A DNA stretch of 64,000 nucleotides from an uncultured Rhodospirillales bacterium (GTDB lineage: Bacteria > Pseudomonadota > Alphaproteobacteria > Reyranellales > Reyranellaceae). The notes under the pieces were generated by a model. That model was given only the letters and a program-made list of their open reading frames with translations. It searched no databases and had not been told where the DNA came from. The position numbers were made by a program, and so were the translations under genes. The stretch is taken from the NCBI GenBank assembly GCA_902825855.1, contig CADECW010000002.1:107375-171374 (forward strand). Direction: 5' to 3'. Within the stretch, counting starts at the first letter, position 1. The number at the start of each line of letters is the position of its first letter. Below, in pieces: positions 47,909 through 59,951 of this stretch.

Positions 47909-48232
47909 TCAGCCGACCCGCAGTACCCCGGCTGCCCTGAAATTCAGCACGCCGCCTGCCCTCAAGGGGAGGCGTACGCGACAGCCGTTGCTGGCAGTGA
48001 ACTCGAGGTGCCGCGGGTCGTCGAAATTCAGTGACACGACGGTCGCGCCGACGAGCAGACACAGCGCGTCGCGCGAGCCGGGCTTGGGAAAACTATAGAC
48101 CGCTTCGCCGATACCGACCTGCGGATCACCGCGACTATGCAGGACAGGACCTTCGAAATGGAATTCGACGCCGTCGTGCACGAACGAGATCGCGGAAACC
48201 TTCCGACCGATCAGGTCCCCTGGCTCCTTCAA
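47909..48232 (-). CDS. Hypothetical protein, ~107 residues
   Basis: No named family recognised. The coding signal is convincing: DLIGRKVSAISFVHDGVEFHFEGPVLHSR, then EAVYSFPKPGSRDALCLLVGATVVSLNFDDPRHLEFTASNGCRVRLPL, an all-beta pattern like small uncharacterised proteins with a PGxRDALC signature. I take TTG at 48232 (GGGAG 8 bases upstream) as start; a longer open frame upstream is possible but less family-like. It faces the terminator after the nrdJ microgene, and is divergent from the GNAT gene. Confidence 0.6.
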   Translation of the reverse strand: MKEPGDLIGRKVSAISFVHDGVEFHFEGPVLHSRGDPQVGIGEAVYSFPKPGSRDALCLLVGATVVSLNFDDPRHLEFTASNGCRVRLPLRAGGVLNFRAAGVLRVG

Positions 48233-48362
48233 CAGCGCATCTCCCGCTCCATGCTCAATTCTTGCCGTGGATTTGCGCTCGGGTCTTGAGCTTCCGATAA
48301 CACATGACTGCGTGTCAAATTCCCGGCGCAATTCCTGGCACGTTTCGCGCTATGCTCAGTCC

Positions 48363-49538
48363 ATGCCGGATGCCTCCCCGACCATCGGCCTGCGTGTTGT
48401 CGAGTCGCTCTCCGCGGTCGAAGCCGACCAATGGGACGCCTGCGCACTGGCGCCGGGATCGGCCGGCAACCCTTTCCTCAGCTATGGCTTTCTGAAGGCC
48501 CTGGAGGATTCGAGGTCCGTGGGCCGACGCACCGGCTGGCAGCCGCAATACCTGCTGGCCGAGGGCGAAGACGGCACATTGCTGGGCGCCGTCCCGCTCT
48601 ATCTAAAAGGTCACAGCCAGGGGGAATACGTATTCGACCATGGCTGGGCGCAGGCCTTCGAGCGCGCCGGCGGACGCTACTATCCGAAGCTGCAAGTCGC
48701 CGTCCCGTTCACGCCAGTACCTGGACCGCGTCTCTTCGTGAGGCCTGGGCCCTATGCATCGGCCGTGTGCGACGCGATGATCGACATGCTGGCCAAGATC
48801 GCAGGCGACAACCAGATCAGCTCGGTTCACGCCACCTACTGCACCGAGGCCGACTGGAAGCGCTTCGGCGAGCATGGCTGGTTGCTGCGGCTCGGCCGGC
48901 AGTATCATTGGCGCAACAACGGCTACGGCTGCTTCGACGACTTCCTGGCGGCGCTGGCGTCACGCAAGCGCAAGGCGATCCGCAAGGAGCGTGATTCGGT
49001 GCGTCGCGACGGTTTGACCGTTCGCGCGCTCAGCGGCGAGGAGATCGAGCCCGAGCACTGGGATGCCTTCTTCGCCTTCTACATGGATACCGGCGGCCGC
49101 AAGTGGGGCTCGCCCTATCTGACACGTTCCTTCTTCGACATCCTGGGATCGACCATGGCCGACAAGGTCGTGCTGGTGATGGCCGAGTCCGACGGCCGGC
49201 CGGTCGGCGGCGCGCTGAACCTCAAGGGCGACGACACGCTATACGGCCGCTACTGGGGCTGCCTGGAGAGCCACGCCTTCCTCCATTTCGAAGCCTGTTA
49301 CTACCAGGCGATCGACTATGCCATCGCCCACGGTCTCCAACGTGTCGAGGCCGGGGCCCAAGGCGATCACAAGATCCAACGCGGCTATCTTCCGGTGCCG
49401 ACTTATTCAGCCCACTGGATCGTCGACGGCGGCTTCCGCCGCGCCGTCGACAACTTCCTGAAACAGGAGCGCCCGGCCGTCGAGCAGGAGATCGAAGGGC
49501 TGATGCAGTACTCGCCGTTCCGAAAGGAGAACGAGTAG
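48363..49538 (+). CDS. GNAT-fold protein of the DUF482 / peptidogalycan family
   Basis: 391 residues. Segments GNPFLSYGFLKALEDSRSVG, VPLYLKGHSQGEYVFDHGWAQAFERAGGRYYPKLQVAVPFTPVPGPRL and RYHWRNNGYGCFDDFLAALASRKRKAIRKERDSV are characteristic of this alphaproteobacterial and actinobacterial family (FemAB/GNAT-related). The C-terminal half GGALNLKGDDTLYGRYWGCLESHAFLHFEACYYQAIDYAI has the acyltransferase fold. A role in cell-envelope acyl or aminoacyl transfer is likely but unproven. Start 48363 chosen because upstream frame residues look non-coding. Confidence 0.87.
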   Translation: MPDASPTIGLRVVESLSAVEADQWDACALAPGSAGNPFLSYGFLKALEDSRSVGRRTGWQPQYLLAEGEDGTLLGAVPLYLKGHSQGEYVFDHGWAQAFERAGGRYYPKLQVAVPFTPVPGPRLFVRPGPYASAVCDAMIDMLAKIAGDNQISSVHATYCTEADWKRFGEHGWLLRLGRQYHWRNNGYGCFDDFLAALASRKRKAIRKERDSVRRDGLTVRALSGEEIEPEHWDAFFAFYMDTGGRKWGSPYLTRSFFDILGSTMADKVVLVMAESDGRPVGGALNLKGDDTLYGRYWGCLESHAFLHFEACYYQAIDYAIAHGLQRVEAGAQGDHKIQRGYLPVPTYSAHWIVDGGFRRAVDNFLKQERPAVEQEIEGLMQYSPFRKENE

Positions 49539-49609
49539 CGCTGCCACATTGCCTGCCGACGGCCTCCAGGAACAAGAAAGCGACCCTTGGCGCCCATCTC
49601 ATCGAGATG

Positions 49610-50176
49610 TCATTGCCGACCGCCATCGCCGACCTGCGGCTTGAGCGCGTGAGAGTCCGGCCACACGACCATGAACAGCTCTCGAAACAACTGGGCGACG
49701 CTCGGATCGGACGCGCTGATGGCCGGCGTCCAAGCCGTGGTCTCCGACATCGGCATGTCATTGCGGCAGTAGACGGCATACAGCCTGAACATGCCTGGCT
49801 GAGCCGGGCCGGCGCGGCTCACGCCGCTGCAAACTTCCTTCGAGCCGAGGTCCTTGGCGGCATTGAACACGAGGATCAGACGGTAGTCTGGCTGGCCCTC
49901 CACCACCTCGACGTCGTAGGCGAAGGTGAGCGCGGGCCGAGGCTTGGCCGCCTGCAACGCCGGCAGCAGGTCGCGGGCAACGACGCCGATATCGCTGCCC
50001 GGGAAAGGATTGCCTTCCAGCACGACCTTGAAGTCGTGGTGGTCGGCGATGGAGAAGAACTCGCCGTAGTCATACTGGGGGGCATAGTTGGTGCCGCCGA
50101 TGACGGCTGCCGAAGCCATGGCCGGGGCCAGCATGAGGCCGGCAAAGACAGCTGCGACAGTGTCGCTGATCTTCAT
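49610..50176 (-). CDS. Hypothetical secreted protein, 188 residues
   Basis: Not recognised. Signal peptide AAVFAGLMLAPAMASAAV is followed by GGTNYAPQYDYGEFFSIADHHDFKVVLEGNPFPGSDIGVVARDLLPALQ and CSGVSRAGPAQPGMFRLYAVYCRNDMPMSETTAWTP, with two cysteines probably bridged. AAGGAGGAATTCC precedes the ATG. It is convergent with the GNAT gene. The pattern suggests a periplasmic ligand- or protein-binding role without more detail. Confidence 0.72.
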   Translation of the reverse strand: MKISDTVAAVFAGLMLAPAMASAAVIGGTNYAPQYDYGEFFSIADHHDFKVVLEGNPFPGSDIGVVARDLLPALQAAKPRPALTFAYDVEVVEGQPDYRLILVFNAAKDLGSKEVCSGVSRAGPAQPGMFRLYAVYCRNDMPMSETTAWTPAISASDPSVAQLFRELFMVVWPDSHALKPQVGDGGRQ

Positions 50177-50452
50177 GGAATTCCTCCTTCAGGCTGATTG
50201 CCTGTGCAGGAATTCTCGCCGCGCCGGCATTACGGCACGCTGACCATGCAGCTGACGGCGATTACGGCCGGCTGACTCAACGGCGGCGCATCAGGACGCG
50301 CCGAAAAAGAAGAGTGTGAAAACCAGCAGTGGCTGGACGACATCCATAGGTATTTCCGGGCGCTGGTCTCGATGGTCAATTTCGGGCCCGGAAGACCGCG
50401 GCGGCGCTCGCCGCGGCCTGGAGTGCGACCCAGAAGAAAGGTCGGACGAACA

Positions 50453-52777
<2,325 letters not shown>

Positions 52778-52822
52778 CGAACTACCTCGACTGAAGGAAC
52801 AACGTACTACTCTCGATCAGGT

Positions 52823-53242
52823 TCACTCCTTCTCCAGCGTACACTGGAGAGGATGTTGGTTCTTGCGGGCATAGTCTACCGTCTGGGTCACCTTGGTCTC
52901 GGCGATCTCGTAAGTGTACACGCCGCACACGCCGACGCCCTTCTGGTGGACGTGCATCATGATCTTGTTGGCTTCTTCGCGGTTCTTCTGAAAGATGTGC
53001 TGCAGGACGTCGACGACGAACTCCATCGGCGTGTAATCGTCGTTCAACATCAATACCTTGTACATGGACGGCTTCTTCGTGCGGGTCCGGGTGAGCGTGA
53101 GCGCTCCGCTGCGGCCTTCGCCCTCGCCCTCCCCGTCGTCGCGACGCGGCGGCTGCTGCGGTGGACCGCCGGGGGGCTCGTTGGGCCCGCCCAGCCGGTC
53201 GCCGTCGAGGCGCCAGTCCCAGTCGATACGCACAGAGTCCAT
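52823..53242 (-). CDS. clpS: Clp protease adaptor ClpS
   Basis: 139 residues. The core [80 protein letters not shown] carries the family's N-degron pocket ([11 protein letters not shown], and [15 protein letters not shown]). An N-terminal extension of about 45 residues is rich in Gly/Pro/Asp/Glu and is longer than usual. The ATG at 53242 is used; an upstream TTG would add 7 residues. Works with aat (41.4 kb) and clpA. Confidence 0.93.
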   Translation of the reverse strand: MDSVRIDWDWRLDGDRLGGPNEPPGGPPQQPPRRDDGEGEGEGRSGALTLTRTRTKKPSMYKVLMLNDDYTPMEFVVDVLQHIFQKNREEANKIMMHVHQKGVGVCGVYTYEIAETKVTQTVDYARKNQHPLQCTLEKE

Positions 53243-53439
53243 CGTCCAGATCACAATCCCCAAAGAACGCCGAACCGCTGGAATTATATAGGCTCCGCCG
53301 GGGATTCCGCTAGCTCGGCTCGCAACCGGTCACCCACAGCGGTCGCTGAGCAAGACTCGCGCCGGATATCTGCCTTTGCCGCTCGAAATTGCCGACCGAA
53401 ATGCAGCTTGCCGGCAAATAGCCACAAAGGCGGATGCGC

Positions 53440-54147
53440 CTATCGCGGCCGCAGGCCGTTCTTGCCGACGGTCAGGGTCCACTGATTGGCATTCATATGA
53501 TTGACCGGTGCATTGGGATCACGCCGCAGCTCTGCCGGCACGAGCTTGCGCGGCGGGTTTACCGGCACGGGGACGGTGTCGAACGAAAAGAGTTTCTGGG
53601 CAAACTTCACGTTGGCGAATCCGTCGGTCGGATAGTGATAGGCCTGGAAGCCCCACACGCCGTCGCGGCACGAGGCGATCGTCCACCAGAAGTCGACGTC
53701 GGGCAGCCGCAGGCCGTCGCGCGGCGGACCAAAGGCGGCACTCGCCTGAAACAGCGCCATCAACTCCCGCGTTTCACCGACGTTCAGGATGCGCTCTCCT
53801 CGCTTCATGCTCCACGGCTTCAGCGCGTCTCCGCCGTTGAACATCAACAGGTTGGAGACCACGCCCTGGTCGGCCAGCACGCCGATGCCGAGGCCCGCCG
53901 TCCCGTCGGGCTGCAGGAAGAGCTCGTAGGTCCTGACCTGCTCGGAATAGATCGCGTTGTAGATCAGGCGCATGCGATTGCGTCCGTTTCTGCCGCAATC
54001 AGCCCGAATGTCGTCACCCCCGACGAAGGCGAACCAGTTGAAGCTGCGCACGATCGGCGGGTCGACATAGCGGTCGGGCCGCTGGGCCGAGGCCATCGGC
54101 GAGGCCCCTAAAAGAAGCCCGAACAGAGCCACAAACATCCACTTCAT
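53440..54147 (-). CDS. Hypothetical secreted protein, 235 residues
   Basis: Not recognised. Signal peptide MKWMFVALFGLLLGASPMASAQ. The mature part FNWFAFVGGDDIRADCGRNGRNRMRLIYNAIYSEQVRTYELFLQPDGTAGLGIGVLADQGVVSNLLMFNGGDALKPW and DVDFWWTIASCRDGVWGFQAYHYPTDGF has two cysteines and is rich in aromatic residues. GGAGAG precedes the ATG. A longer frame upstream crosses the promoter region and is rejected. Divergent from the DD-carboxypeptidase. Confidence 0.72.
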   Translation of the reverse strand: MKWMFVALFGLLLGASPMASAQRPDRYVDPPIVRSFNWFAFVGGDDIRADCGRNGRNRMRLIYNAIYSEQVRTYELFLQPDGTAGLGIGVLADQGVVSNLLMFNGGDALKPWSMKRGERILNVGETRELMALFQASAAFGPPRDGLRLPDVDFWWTIASCRDGVWGFQAYHYPTDGFANVKFAQKLFSFDTVPVPVNPPRKLVPAELRRDPNAPVNHMNANQWTLTVGKNGLRPR

Positions 54148-54321
54148 TGCGAGCTCTCCGTCCCGTAAGAGGGCCATTCGCCCCAGCCTCAACGCCAACC
54201 TGGGCATCAAGGCGGCAGCTAAAAAGTTGCATAGCCCCACAAATTTGAGTATTGTCGAGGAACTGCCTCTAAGTCTTTGCTCAAGCACAAAAATATAGAC
54301 TTCGGTAATGGCGTAATTGCG

Positions 54322-55785
54322 ATGACATCCCCTCTCCGTCGCATCGCGGCCGGTCTCTCCCTGCTCGCCGCAGCGTTCTTCCTTGTTGCTGCGCTCCTGC
54401 CCAGCGGGGCCAACGCGCAATCACCGCCGGTCAAACGGGCGGCGCCGACTGGCAAGGCCAAGGCCGTACGGCCAGCGGCCGTCTCGAGCTGGGTCGCCAA
54501 CCCAAGCGTCGATGGCCGCGACGCCTACATCATCCTCGACGCCGCCAGCGGGCGCGAGCTCTCCTCCGATCAGCCTGACCAGCTTCGCCATCCGGCTTCG
54601 CTCACCAAGCTGATGACGATCTATCTCACCTTCTCGGCGCTCGACTCGGGCCGCCTCTCGCTCGGCGACGGCCTGCCGGTGTCGATCAGCGCGCTCAACG
54701 CACCGCCGACCAAGATGGGCCTGCCGCCAGGCGGCACTGTCAGCGTGCGCGACGCCACGATGGCGCTGGTGACGCGCTCGGCCAACGACGCTGCCCTGGT
54801 GCTGGCAGAAGCGCTGGGTGGCGACGAGGCGAGCTTTGCCGCGATGATGACCAGCAAGGCTCGCCAGCTCGGCATGACGCAGACGGTCTTCCGCAACGCC
54901 TCGGGCCTGCCCAACCGCGAACAGGTCACCACGGCACGCGACATGGCGCGGCTCGCCTTTGCGCTGATGCGAGACTTCCCGCATTACTATCCGGTGTTCT
55001 CGGTGCAGAGCTGGCCCTATCGCGGCCGCATCCTGGACAACCACAACCGCATGCTCGGCTCCTACGAAGGCGCCGACGGCCTCAAGACCGGCTACACCAA
55101 TGCCTCGGGCTTCAACCTCGTGATGTCGGCGATACGCGACAACCGCCGCCTGATCGGCGTGGTGATGGGCGGCGACAGTGCCGGCCAGCGCGACCGCATG
55201 ATGGCCATGCTGATGGACCAGGGCTTCGCCTCGGCGGCGAGCATGCGGCTCTCGGCTTGGACCAGCATCCGCAAGCCACAGTCGGCGCGCTACACCTCGG
55301 CCAACTTCGATCCCAGCCTGATCATTCCGGAGAGCACGCCGCGGCTGGCGATGGCGAGTGCGCAGCCGCAGGCCGCATTCATCGCCGCTGCGCCGTCGCC
55401 TGCCCCTCAGCCCCAGGCGCCGGCGGGCCAACGCGTCGCCGGCCCTGCCGTGCCGTCAACGGCCGAAGGCAGTGCTGCTCCCAACGGAGCTTCAACCGGC
55501 GGACCGGCGATCGGCAGCTGGGTCATCCAGGTCGGCTCGTTCGCCGATGCGGACGCCGCCCAACTCGCGCTCGGGCGCGCCTCCATGGCCTTGTCCGAAG
55601 GCCAGCGGCAGACCGCGGCGGCGAGCATCGACGAGGTGCAGATGGCCAGCAAGACCTTCCACCGCGCTCGTCTCACCAACCTCTCTCAGACCCAGGCCGT
55701 CGACGGCTGCAAGCGGCTGGAGAAAAAGAAGATCTATTGCTCGGCGCTCCAGGTCACCGCCTGGAATACGCCTAACGCGCGCTGA
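54322..55785 (+). CDS. dacC: D-alanyl-D-alanine carboxypeptidase with SPOR domain (PBP5/6-type)
   Basis: 487 residues. A signal peptide (AAGLSLLAAAFFLVAALLPSGANAQ) precedes the peptidase with SxxK in SLTKLMTIY (Ser 93, Lys 96), SxN in TRSANDAALVLAEALGG and KTG in ADGLKTGYTNASGFN. After a Pro/Ala linker (about 340-390), the C-terminal SPOR domain (SWVIQVGSFADADAAQLALGRA...FHRARLTN) targets denuded glycan at the septum. It trims the terminal D-Ala. Ends 14 bp into the convergent GGCT-fold gene. Confidence 0.94.
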   Translation: MTSPLRRIAAGLSLLAAAFFLVAALLPSGANAQSPPVKRAAPTGKAKAVRPAAVSSWVANPSVDGRDAYIILDAASGRELSSDQPDQLRHPASLTKLMTIYLTFSALDSGRLSLGDGLPVSISALNAPPTKMGLPPGGTVSVRDATMALVTRSANDAALVLAEALGGDEASFAAMMTSKARQLGMTQTVFRNASGLPNREQVTTARDMARLAFALMRDFPHYYPVFSVQSWPYRGRILDNHNRMLGSYEGADGLKTGYTNASGFNLVMSAIRDNRRLIGVVMGGDSAGQRDRMMAMLMDQGFASAASMRLSAWTSIRKPQSARYTSANFDPSLIIPESTPRLAMASAQPQAAFIAAAPSPAPQPQAPAGQRVAGPAVPSTAEGSAAPNGASTGGPAIGSWVIQVGSFADADAAQLALGRASMALSEGQRQTAAASIDEVQMASKTFHRARLTNLSQTQAVDGCKRLEKKKIYCSALQVTAWNTPNAR

Positions 55786-56191
55786 GAGCCCGCCTCAGCC
55801 GACTGACGAAGCGTCGCTTGTGGCGGCCCTTCCACAGCGCATAGTTCCAGGGTGAGGTCGACGGCTGCAGCCGGGCCACGATCGGTTCGAACACCGACAC
55901 CGTCGCCAGCCCTCCACCGATCCGCACCTTCAGCCGCGCGATCGTGTAGCCCGGTCCCTCATAGGCCGCGAGCCGCGCCACGTCGCGCGACGTGAGGCCG
56001 CCGACCACGACGCCCTGCACCCGATCGGCCGCGTTGCGAACTACGACGGGATAGGTCGCGCCCTTTGCCCGCCGGCGCGAATGGCCGGGCAGGACCGCCG
56101 GCGCGAAGGCCGACGGCGGCAGGCGCCGACCTACTACCAGCGCCATAACGTCCGGGTCGAGCAGCGTGCCGTAGAAGAAGAAGGCATTCAT
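55772..56191 (-). CDS. Gamma-glutamylcyclotransferase-fold (AIG2/GGCT-like) protein
   Basis: 139 residues. The opening MNAFFFYGTLLDPDVMALVVGR carries the family's Y-G-T-L loop; GATYPVVVRNAADRVQGVVVGGLTSRDVARLAAYEGPGYTIARLKVRI gives the other signature. The family includes true cyclotransferases and ADP-ribose-like phosphatases. No activity can be assigned. It follows the phosphomannomutase by 49 bp on the same strand. Confidence 0.88.
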   Translation of the reverse strand: MNAFFFYGTLLDPDVMALVVGRRLPPSAFAPAVLPGHSRRRAKGATYPVVVRNAADRVQGVVVGGLTSRDVARLAAYEGPGYTIARLKVRIGGGLATVSVFEPIVARLQPSTSPWNYALWKGRHKRRFVSRLRRALSAR

Positions 56192-56240
56192 GGCGTGTCA
56201 GCGGACTGCGGACCCGCCGCCACGCACTTTAGAAAGAGCA

Positions 56241-57644
56241 TCAGTGGTGTCCGCTGCCCGCATCGTCTGGAAGCGTGACGCCGCTTGCCGAGAGGGCCGC
56301 CTTGAGCTCGACCATGAGCCGATCCAAACCGCCCTGGTCGGCCGCCTCGCAGCGCGCCACCAGCACGGGCTGGGTGTTGGACGCGCGCAGCAGCCACCAG
56401 CCATCTTTCGTGCTGACACGCACTCCGTCGATGTCGGAGAACTTGGCGCCCGCCTTCTTCAGGCGCGCCTTCACCTCCTCGACCACGCCGAACTTGCGCT
56501 CGTCGGCGCAATCGAAGCGCAGTTCCGGCGTATTGATCGGCTGGGGCAGGCCATCGCGCATGTCGGCCAGGCTCTCCTTGCTGGTGGCCACGATGTTGAG
56601 CAGGCGCAGGCCGCAATAGAGCGCGTCGTCGAAGCCGTAGAAGGTGTCGGCGAAGAAGATGTGGCCGCTCATCTCGCCGGCCAGCGGCGACTTGATCTCG
56701 GCCATCTTGCTCTTGATCAGCGAATGGCCTGTCTTGAACATCATGGGATTACCGCCGGCCTTGGCGATTTCGTCGAACAGCACCTGGCTCGCCTTGACGT
56801 CGGCGATGATGGTCGCGCCGGGATGCGTCTTGAGCACGTCGCGCGACCACAGCACCAGGAGCTGGTCGCCCCACAGCACGCGGCCCTTGCCGTCGATCGC
56901 GCCGATGCGATCGCCGTCGCCGTCGAAGGCGATGCCGAGGTCGCAACCGCGTTTCTTGACCTCCGCCATCAGCTGCTCGAGGTTCTTCGGCACCGTCGGA
57001 TCAGGATGATGCGCCGGGAAGTGGCCATCGACCGTCTCGTTCAGCACGAAATGCTCCCCAGGCAGCTTGTCGACCACCGAGCGGATCGACACACCCACCG
57101 CACCGTTGCCGGTATCCCACGCGACCTTGAGCTTCTTGCCCGGCTTCACATCGCGCAGGAGGCGCTCCGCATAGGCGGCAAGGACGTCCTTCTTCTCGAC
57201 CTTGCCCTGCCCGCTCTCCCAATCGCCCTTGGCGGCGATGGCGCCAAGCTTCTGTATCTCTTCGCCGAAGAACGACTTCTTGCCCATCATCATCTTGAAG
57301 CCGTTGTAGTCCGGCGGATTGTGAGAGCCGGTGATCTGCAGGCCAGCATCGGTGTCGAGGTGATAGACGGAAAAGTAAAGCATCGGCGTCGACACCATGC
57401 CGACGCTTAGGACGTCGATGCCCGCTGCGGTAAGGCCTTCGGTAAGGGCGGCCGCCAGTTCGGGCGAGCTCAGCCGGCCGTCGTAGCCCAGCGCCACCCG
57501 CTTGCCGCCGTTGCGGCGCACCATCGTGCCGAAGCTGCGGCCGATGGCACGCGCATCGGCAGCGTGCACCTCCCTGCCGACGACGCCGCGGATGTCGTAC
57601 TCGCGCAGGATGTTGGGATCGAACTTGTGCGCGGTCTCAGTCAT
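56241..57644 (-). CDS. Phosphomannomutase/phosphoglucomutase
   Basis: 467 residues of the alpha-D-phosphohexomutase family. The phosphoserine loop is [17 protein letters not shown] (Ser 107), the metal loop [11 protein letters not shown], the sugar-binding loop GEMSGHIFF and the phosphate-binding C-terminal loop [15 protein letters not shown]. It interconverts hexose 1- and 6-phosphates, supplying Glc-1-P or Man-1-P. In this operon with galU and ugd it feeds UDP-glucose and UDP-glucuronate for exopolysaccharide or LPS. Confidence 0.94.
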   Translation of the reverse strand: MTETAHKFDPNILREYDIRGVVGREVHAADARAIGRSFGTMVRRNGGKRVALGYDGRLSSPELAAALTEGLTAAGIDVLSVGMVSTPMLYFSVYHLDTDAGLQITGSHNPPDYNGFKMMMGKKSFFGEEIQKLGAIAAKGDWESGQGKVEKKDVLAAYAERLLRDVKPGKKLKVAWDTGNGAVGVSIRSVVDKLPGEHFVLNETVDGHFPAHHPDPTVPKNLEQLMAEVKKRGCDLGIAFDGDGDRIGAIDGKGRVLWGDQLLVLWSRDVLKTHPGATIIADVKASQVLFDEIAKAGGNPMMFKTGHSLIKSKMAEIKSPLAGEMSGHIFFADTFYGFDDALYCGLRLLNIVATSKESLADMRDGLPQPINTPELRFDCADERKFGVVEEVKARLKKAGAKFSDIDGVRVSTKDGWWLLRASNTQPVLVARCEAADQGGLDRLMVELKAALSASGVTLPDDAGSGHH

Positions 57645-57671
57645 TCGAAGAAGCTCCACTTGCAGGGGACG

Positions 57672-58988
57672 TCAATTGCGCGGCTGGGGACGGCCCACCC
57701 CTTCGTAGGCGAAGCCCAGGCCGCGCATTTCCTCGGGATCGAAGATGTTGCGCAGGTCGACGATACGCGGCTGGCGCATGACCTGCTTGATGCGCCGCGG
57801 GTCGAGGCCACGAAACTCGTGCCATTCGGTGATGACGACCAGGACGTCGGCCTCGAAAGCGGCATCGTAGGCTGTCTTGGCGAAGGAAATGTTGTTGAGG
57901 AGCTTGGCCGCCTCGGACATGCCCTCGGGATCGAACGCCACGACCTTCGCCCCGGCCGTCTGCAGCGCCGGCACGATGTCGAGCGACGGCGCATCGCGCA
58001 TGTCGTCGGTGTTGGCCTTGAAGGTGAGACCGAGCACACCCACCGTCAATCCTGCCACCGAGCCGCCGCAGAAATCGATGACCTTGCGGGCCATGCGCTT
58101 CTTGCGCGCGCTGTTGACCTCGATCACCTGCTCGACGATCGTCTGCGGCGCGTCGACCTCGCGCGCCGTGTAGGCCAGCGCCAGCGTATCCTTGGGAAAG
58201 CACGAGCCGCCGAAGCCCGGACCGGGATGCAGGAACTTGCGGCCGATCCGACCATCCAACCCGATGCCGCGAGCCACGTCGTGGACGTCCGCGCCGACGC
58301 GCTCGCAGAGATCGGCGATCTCGTTGATGAAGGTGATCTTGGTCGCGAGGAAAGCGTTGCCGGCGTACTTGGTGACCTCGGCCGTCTCGATGTTGGTGAA
58401 CACCATCGGCGTCTGGATCAGGTTTAGCGGACGGTAGATCGCCGCCATCACCTCGCGCGCCCGCTGCGTCTCGACGCCGATGATCACCCGGTCGGGCTTC
58501 ATGAAGTCCTCGATCGCCGCCCCCTCGCGCAGGAACTCGGGGTTGGAGCACACATCGAACTCGGCCGACGGCTGGGTCTCGCGGATGATGCGCGCCACCT
58601 CGCGGCCGGTGCCGACCGGCACCGTCGACTTGGTCACCACCACCGTGTAGCTCCCGATCGCCTCCGCCACCTCGGCCGCCGCGGCATAGACATAGCTCAG
58701 GTCGGCGTGGCCGTCGCCGCGACGGGTCGGCGTGCCGACGGCGATGAACACCGCATCGGCGTTGCCCACGCCATCGCGGAGCCTCGTGCTGAACGACAGC
58801 CGCTCCGCCTTGACGTTGTCGGCGACCAGCCTGTCCAAGCCGGGCTCGTAGATCGGCATCTCGCCCCGCAGCAGCCGCGCGATCTTGCCGTCGTCCTTGT
58901 CGATACACAAAACGTCATGGCCGAACTGGGCGAAGCATGCGCCGGACACAAGTCCGACATAGCCCGAACCGATCATGGCGATACGCAT
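57672..58988 (-). CDS. ugd: UDP-glucose 6-dehydrogenase
   Basis: 438 residues. It oxidises UDP-glucose twice to UDP-glucuronate with NAD. Rossmann opening MRIAMIGSGYVGLVSGACFAQFGHDV; the active Cys lies in GFGGSCFPKDTLALAY, with the Lys in EVTKYAGNAFLATKITFINEIADLCE. C-terminal domain GLTFKANTDDMRDAPSLDIVPAL is typical. It starts 4 bp after the galU stop, so the genes are coupled. Confidence 0.96.
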   Translation of the reverse strand: MRIAMIGSGYVGLVSGACFAQFGHDVLCIDKDDGKIARLLRGEMPIYEPGLDRLVADNVKAERLSFSTRLRDGVGNADAVFIAVGTPTRRGDGHADLSYVYAAAAEVAEAIGSYTVVVTKSTVPVGTGREVARIIRETQPSAEFDVCSNPEFLREGAAIEDFMKPDRVIIGVETQRAREVMAAIYRPLNLIQTPMVFTNIETAEVTKYAGNAFLATKITFINEIADLCERVGADVHDVARGIGLDGRIGRKFLHPGPGFGGSCFPKDTLALAYTAREVDAPQTIVEQVIEVNSARKKRMARKVIDFCGGSVAGLTVGVLGLTFKANTDDMRDAPSLDIVPALQTAGAKVVAFDPEGMSEAAKLLNNISFAKTAYDAAFEADVLVVITEWHEFRGLDPRRIKQVMRQPRIVDLRNIFDPEEMRGLGFAYEGVGRPQPRN

Positions 58989-58992
58989 GGCG

Positions 58993-59868
58993 TCAGGCCT
59001 TCAGCAGGCGACCAAGCAACGCCCGCGTATCGGCAGAAGTATCGGAGCGGTTGAGGGCGACGGCGATGTTGGCCTCGAGAAACCCCAGCCGGCTGCCGCA
59101 GTCATAGCGTTGGCCGGCATAGGTCAGCGCATGGAACGGTTTGTTGCCGATCATCTTGGCCATGGCGTCGGTGAGCTGGATCTCGCCGCCGGCGCCGGTC
59201 TCGTGCTTGTCGAGATGATCGAAGACCTCGGGCACGAGTACGTAGCGGCCGATGATGGCAAGCGTCGAGGGCGCAACCTCGGGCTTGGGCTTCTCGACCA
59301 GTCCGGTGATCTCCTGCAGACCGTCCTTCTCGGCCTGCACCGCGGCGATGCCGTAGCTCTTGGTCTGTTCGCGCGGCACGTCCATCACCGCAACGACATT
59401 GCCGCCGGTCCTGTTGTGCGCCGCTACGAGCTGTGCGGTGCAACTCGGCGAATCGATCGTGAGCTCGTCGGGCAGCAGCACGGCAAACGGCTCGCGGCCG
59501 ATCCAGTCGCGCGCGCACCACACGGCGTGGCCGAGGCCGAGCGGCCGCTGCTGGCGCGTGAAGATTGCCTTGCCCGGCTTGATGGCAGCATCCTGGGTCT
59601 GCTTCAGCTCGCTCTTCTTGCCGCGCTCGTTCAGCGTCGCTTCCAGCTCATAGGCGGCATCGAAGTGATCCTCGATGGCGCCTTTGTTGCGCCCGGTGAC
59701 GAACACGAATTCCTCGATGCCTGCCGCCAGACATTCCTCGACCGCGTACTGGATCAGGGGCCGGTCGACGACCGTCAGCATCTCCTTGGCCATCGCCTTG
59801 GTGGCAGGGAGGAAACGGGTACCCAAACCCGCCACGGGTAAGACGGCTTTGCGGACGCGCTGCGGCAT
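58993..59868 (-). CDS. galU: UTP-glucose-1-phosphate uridylyltransferase
   Basis: 291 residues. It makes UDP-glucose from UTP and glucose-1-P. The opening RKAVLPVAGLGTRFLPATKAMAKEMLTVVDRPLIQYAVEECL is the nucleotidyltransferase signature; EFVFVTGRNKGAIEDHFDAAYELE, GLGHAVWCARDWIGREPFAVLLPDE and GRYVLVPEVFDHLDKHE complete it. First gene of a galU-ugd-phosphomannomutase operon. Confidence 0.96.
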   Translation of the reverse strand: MPQRVRKAVLPVAGLGTRFLPATKAMAKEMLTVVDRPLIQYAVEECLAAGIEEFVFVTGRNKGAIEDHFDAAYELEATLNERGKKSELKQTQDAAIKPGKAIFTRQQRPLGLGHAVWCARDWIGREPFAVLLPDELTIDSPSCTAQLVAAHNRTGGNVVAVMDVPREQTKSYGIAAVQAEKDGLQEITGLVEKPKPEVAPSTLAIIGRYVLVPEVFDHLDKHETGAGGEIQLTDAMAKMIGNKPFHALTYAGQRYDCGSRLGFLEANIAVALNRSDTSADTRALLGRLLKA

Positions 59869-59951
59869 GCTTCATCGACCTCGTTGATACTCACTCACCA
59901 GGACGCAGGTTGTTGCCACGCCCGGGAACACCCCGCAAGTTCAACCACTTA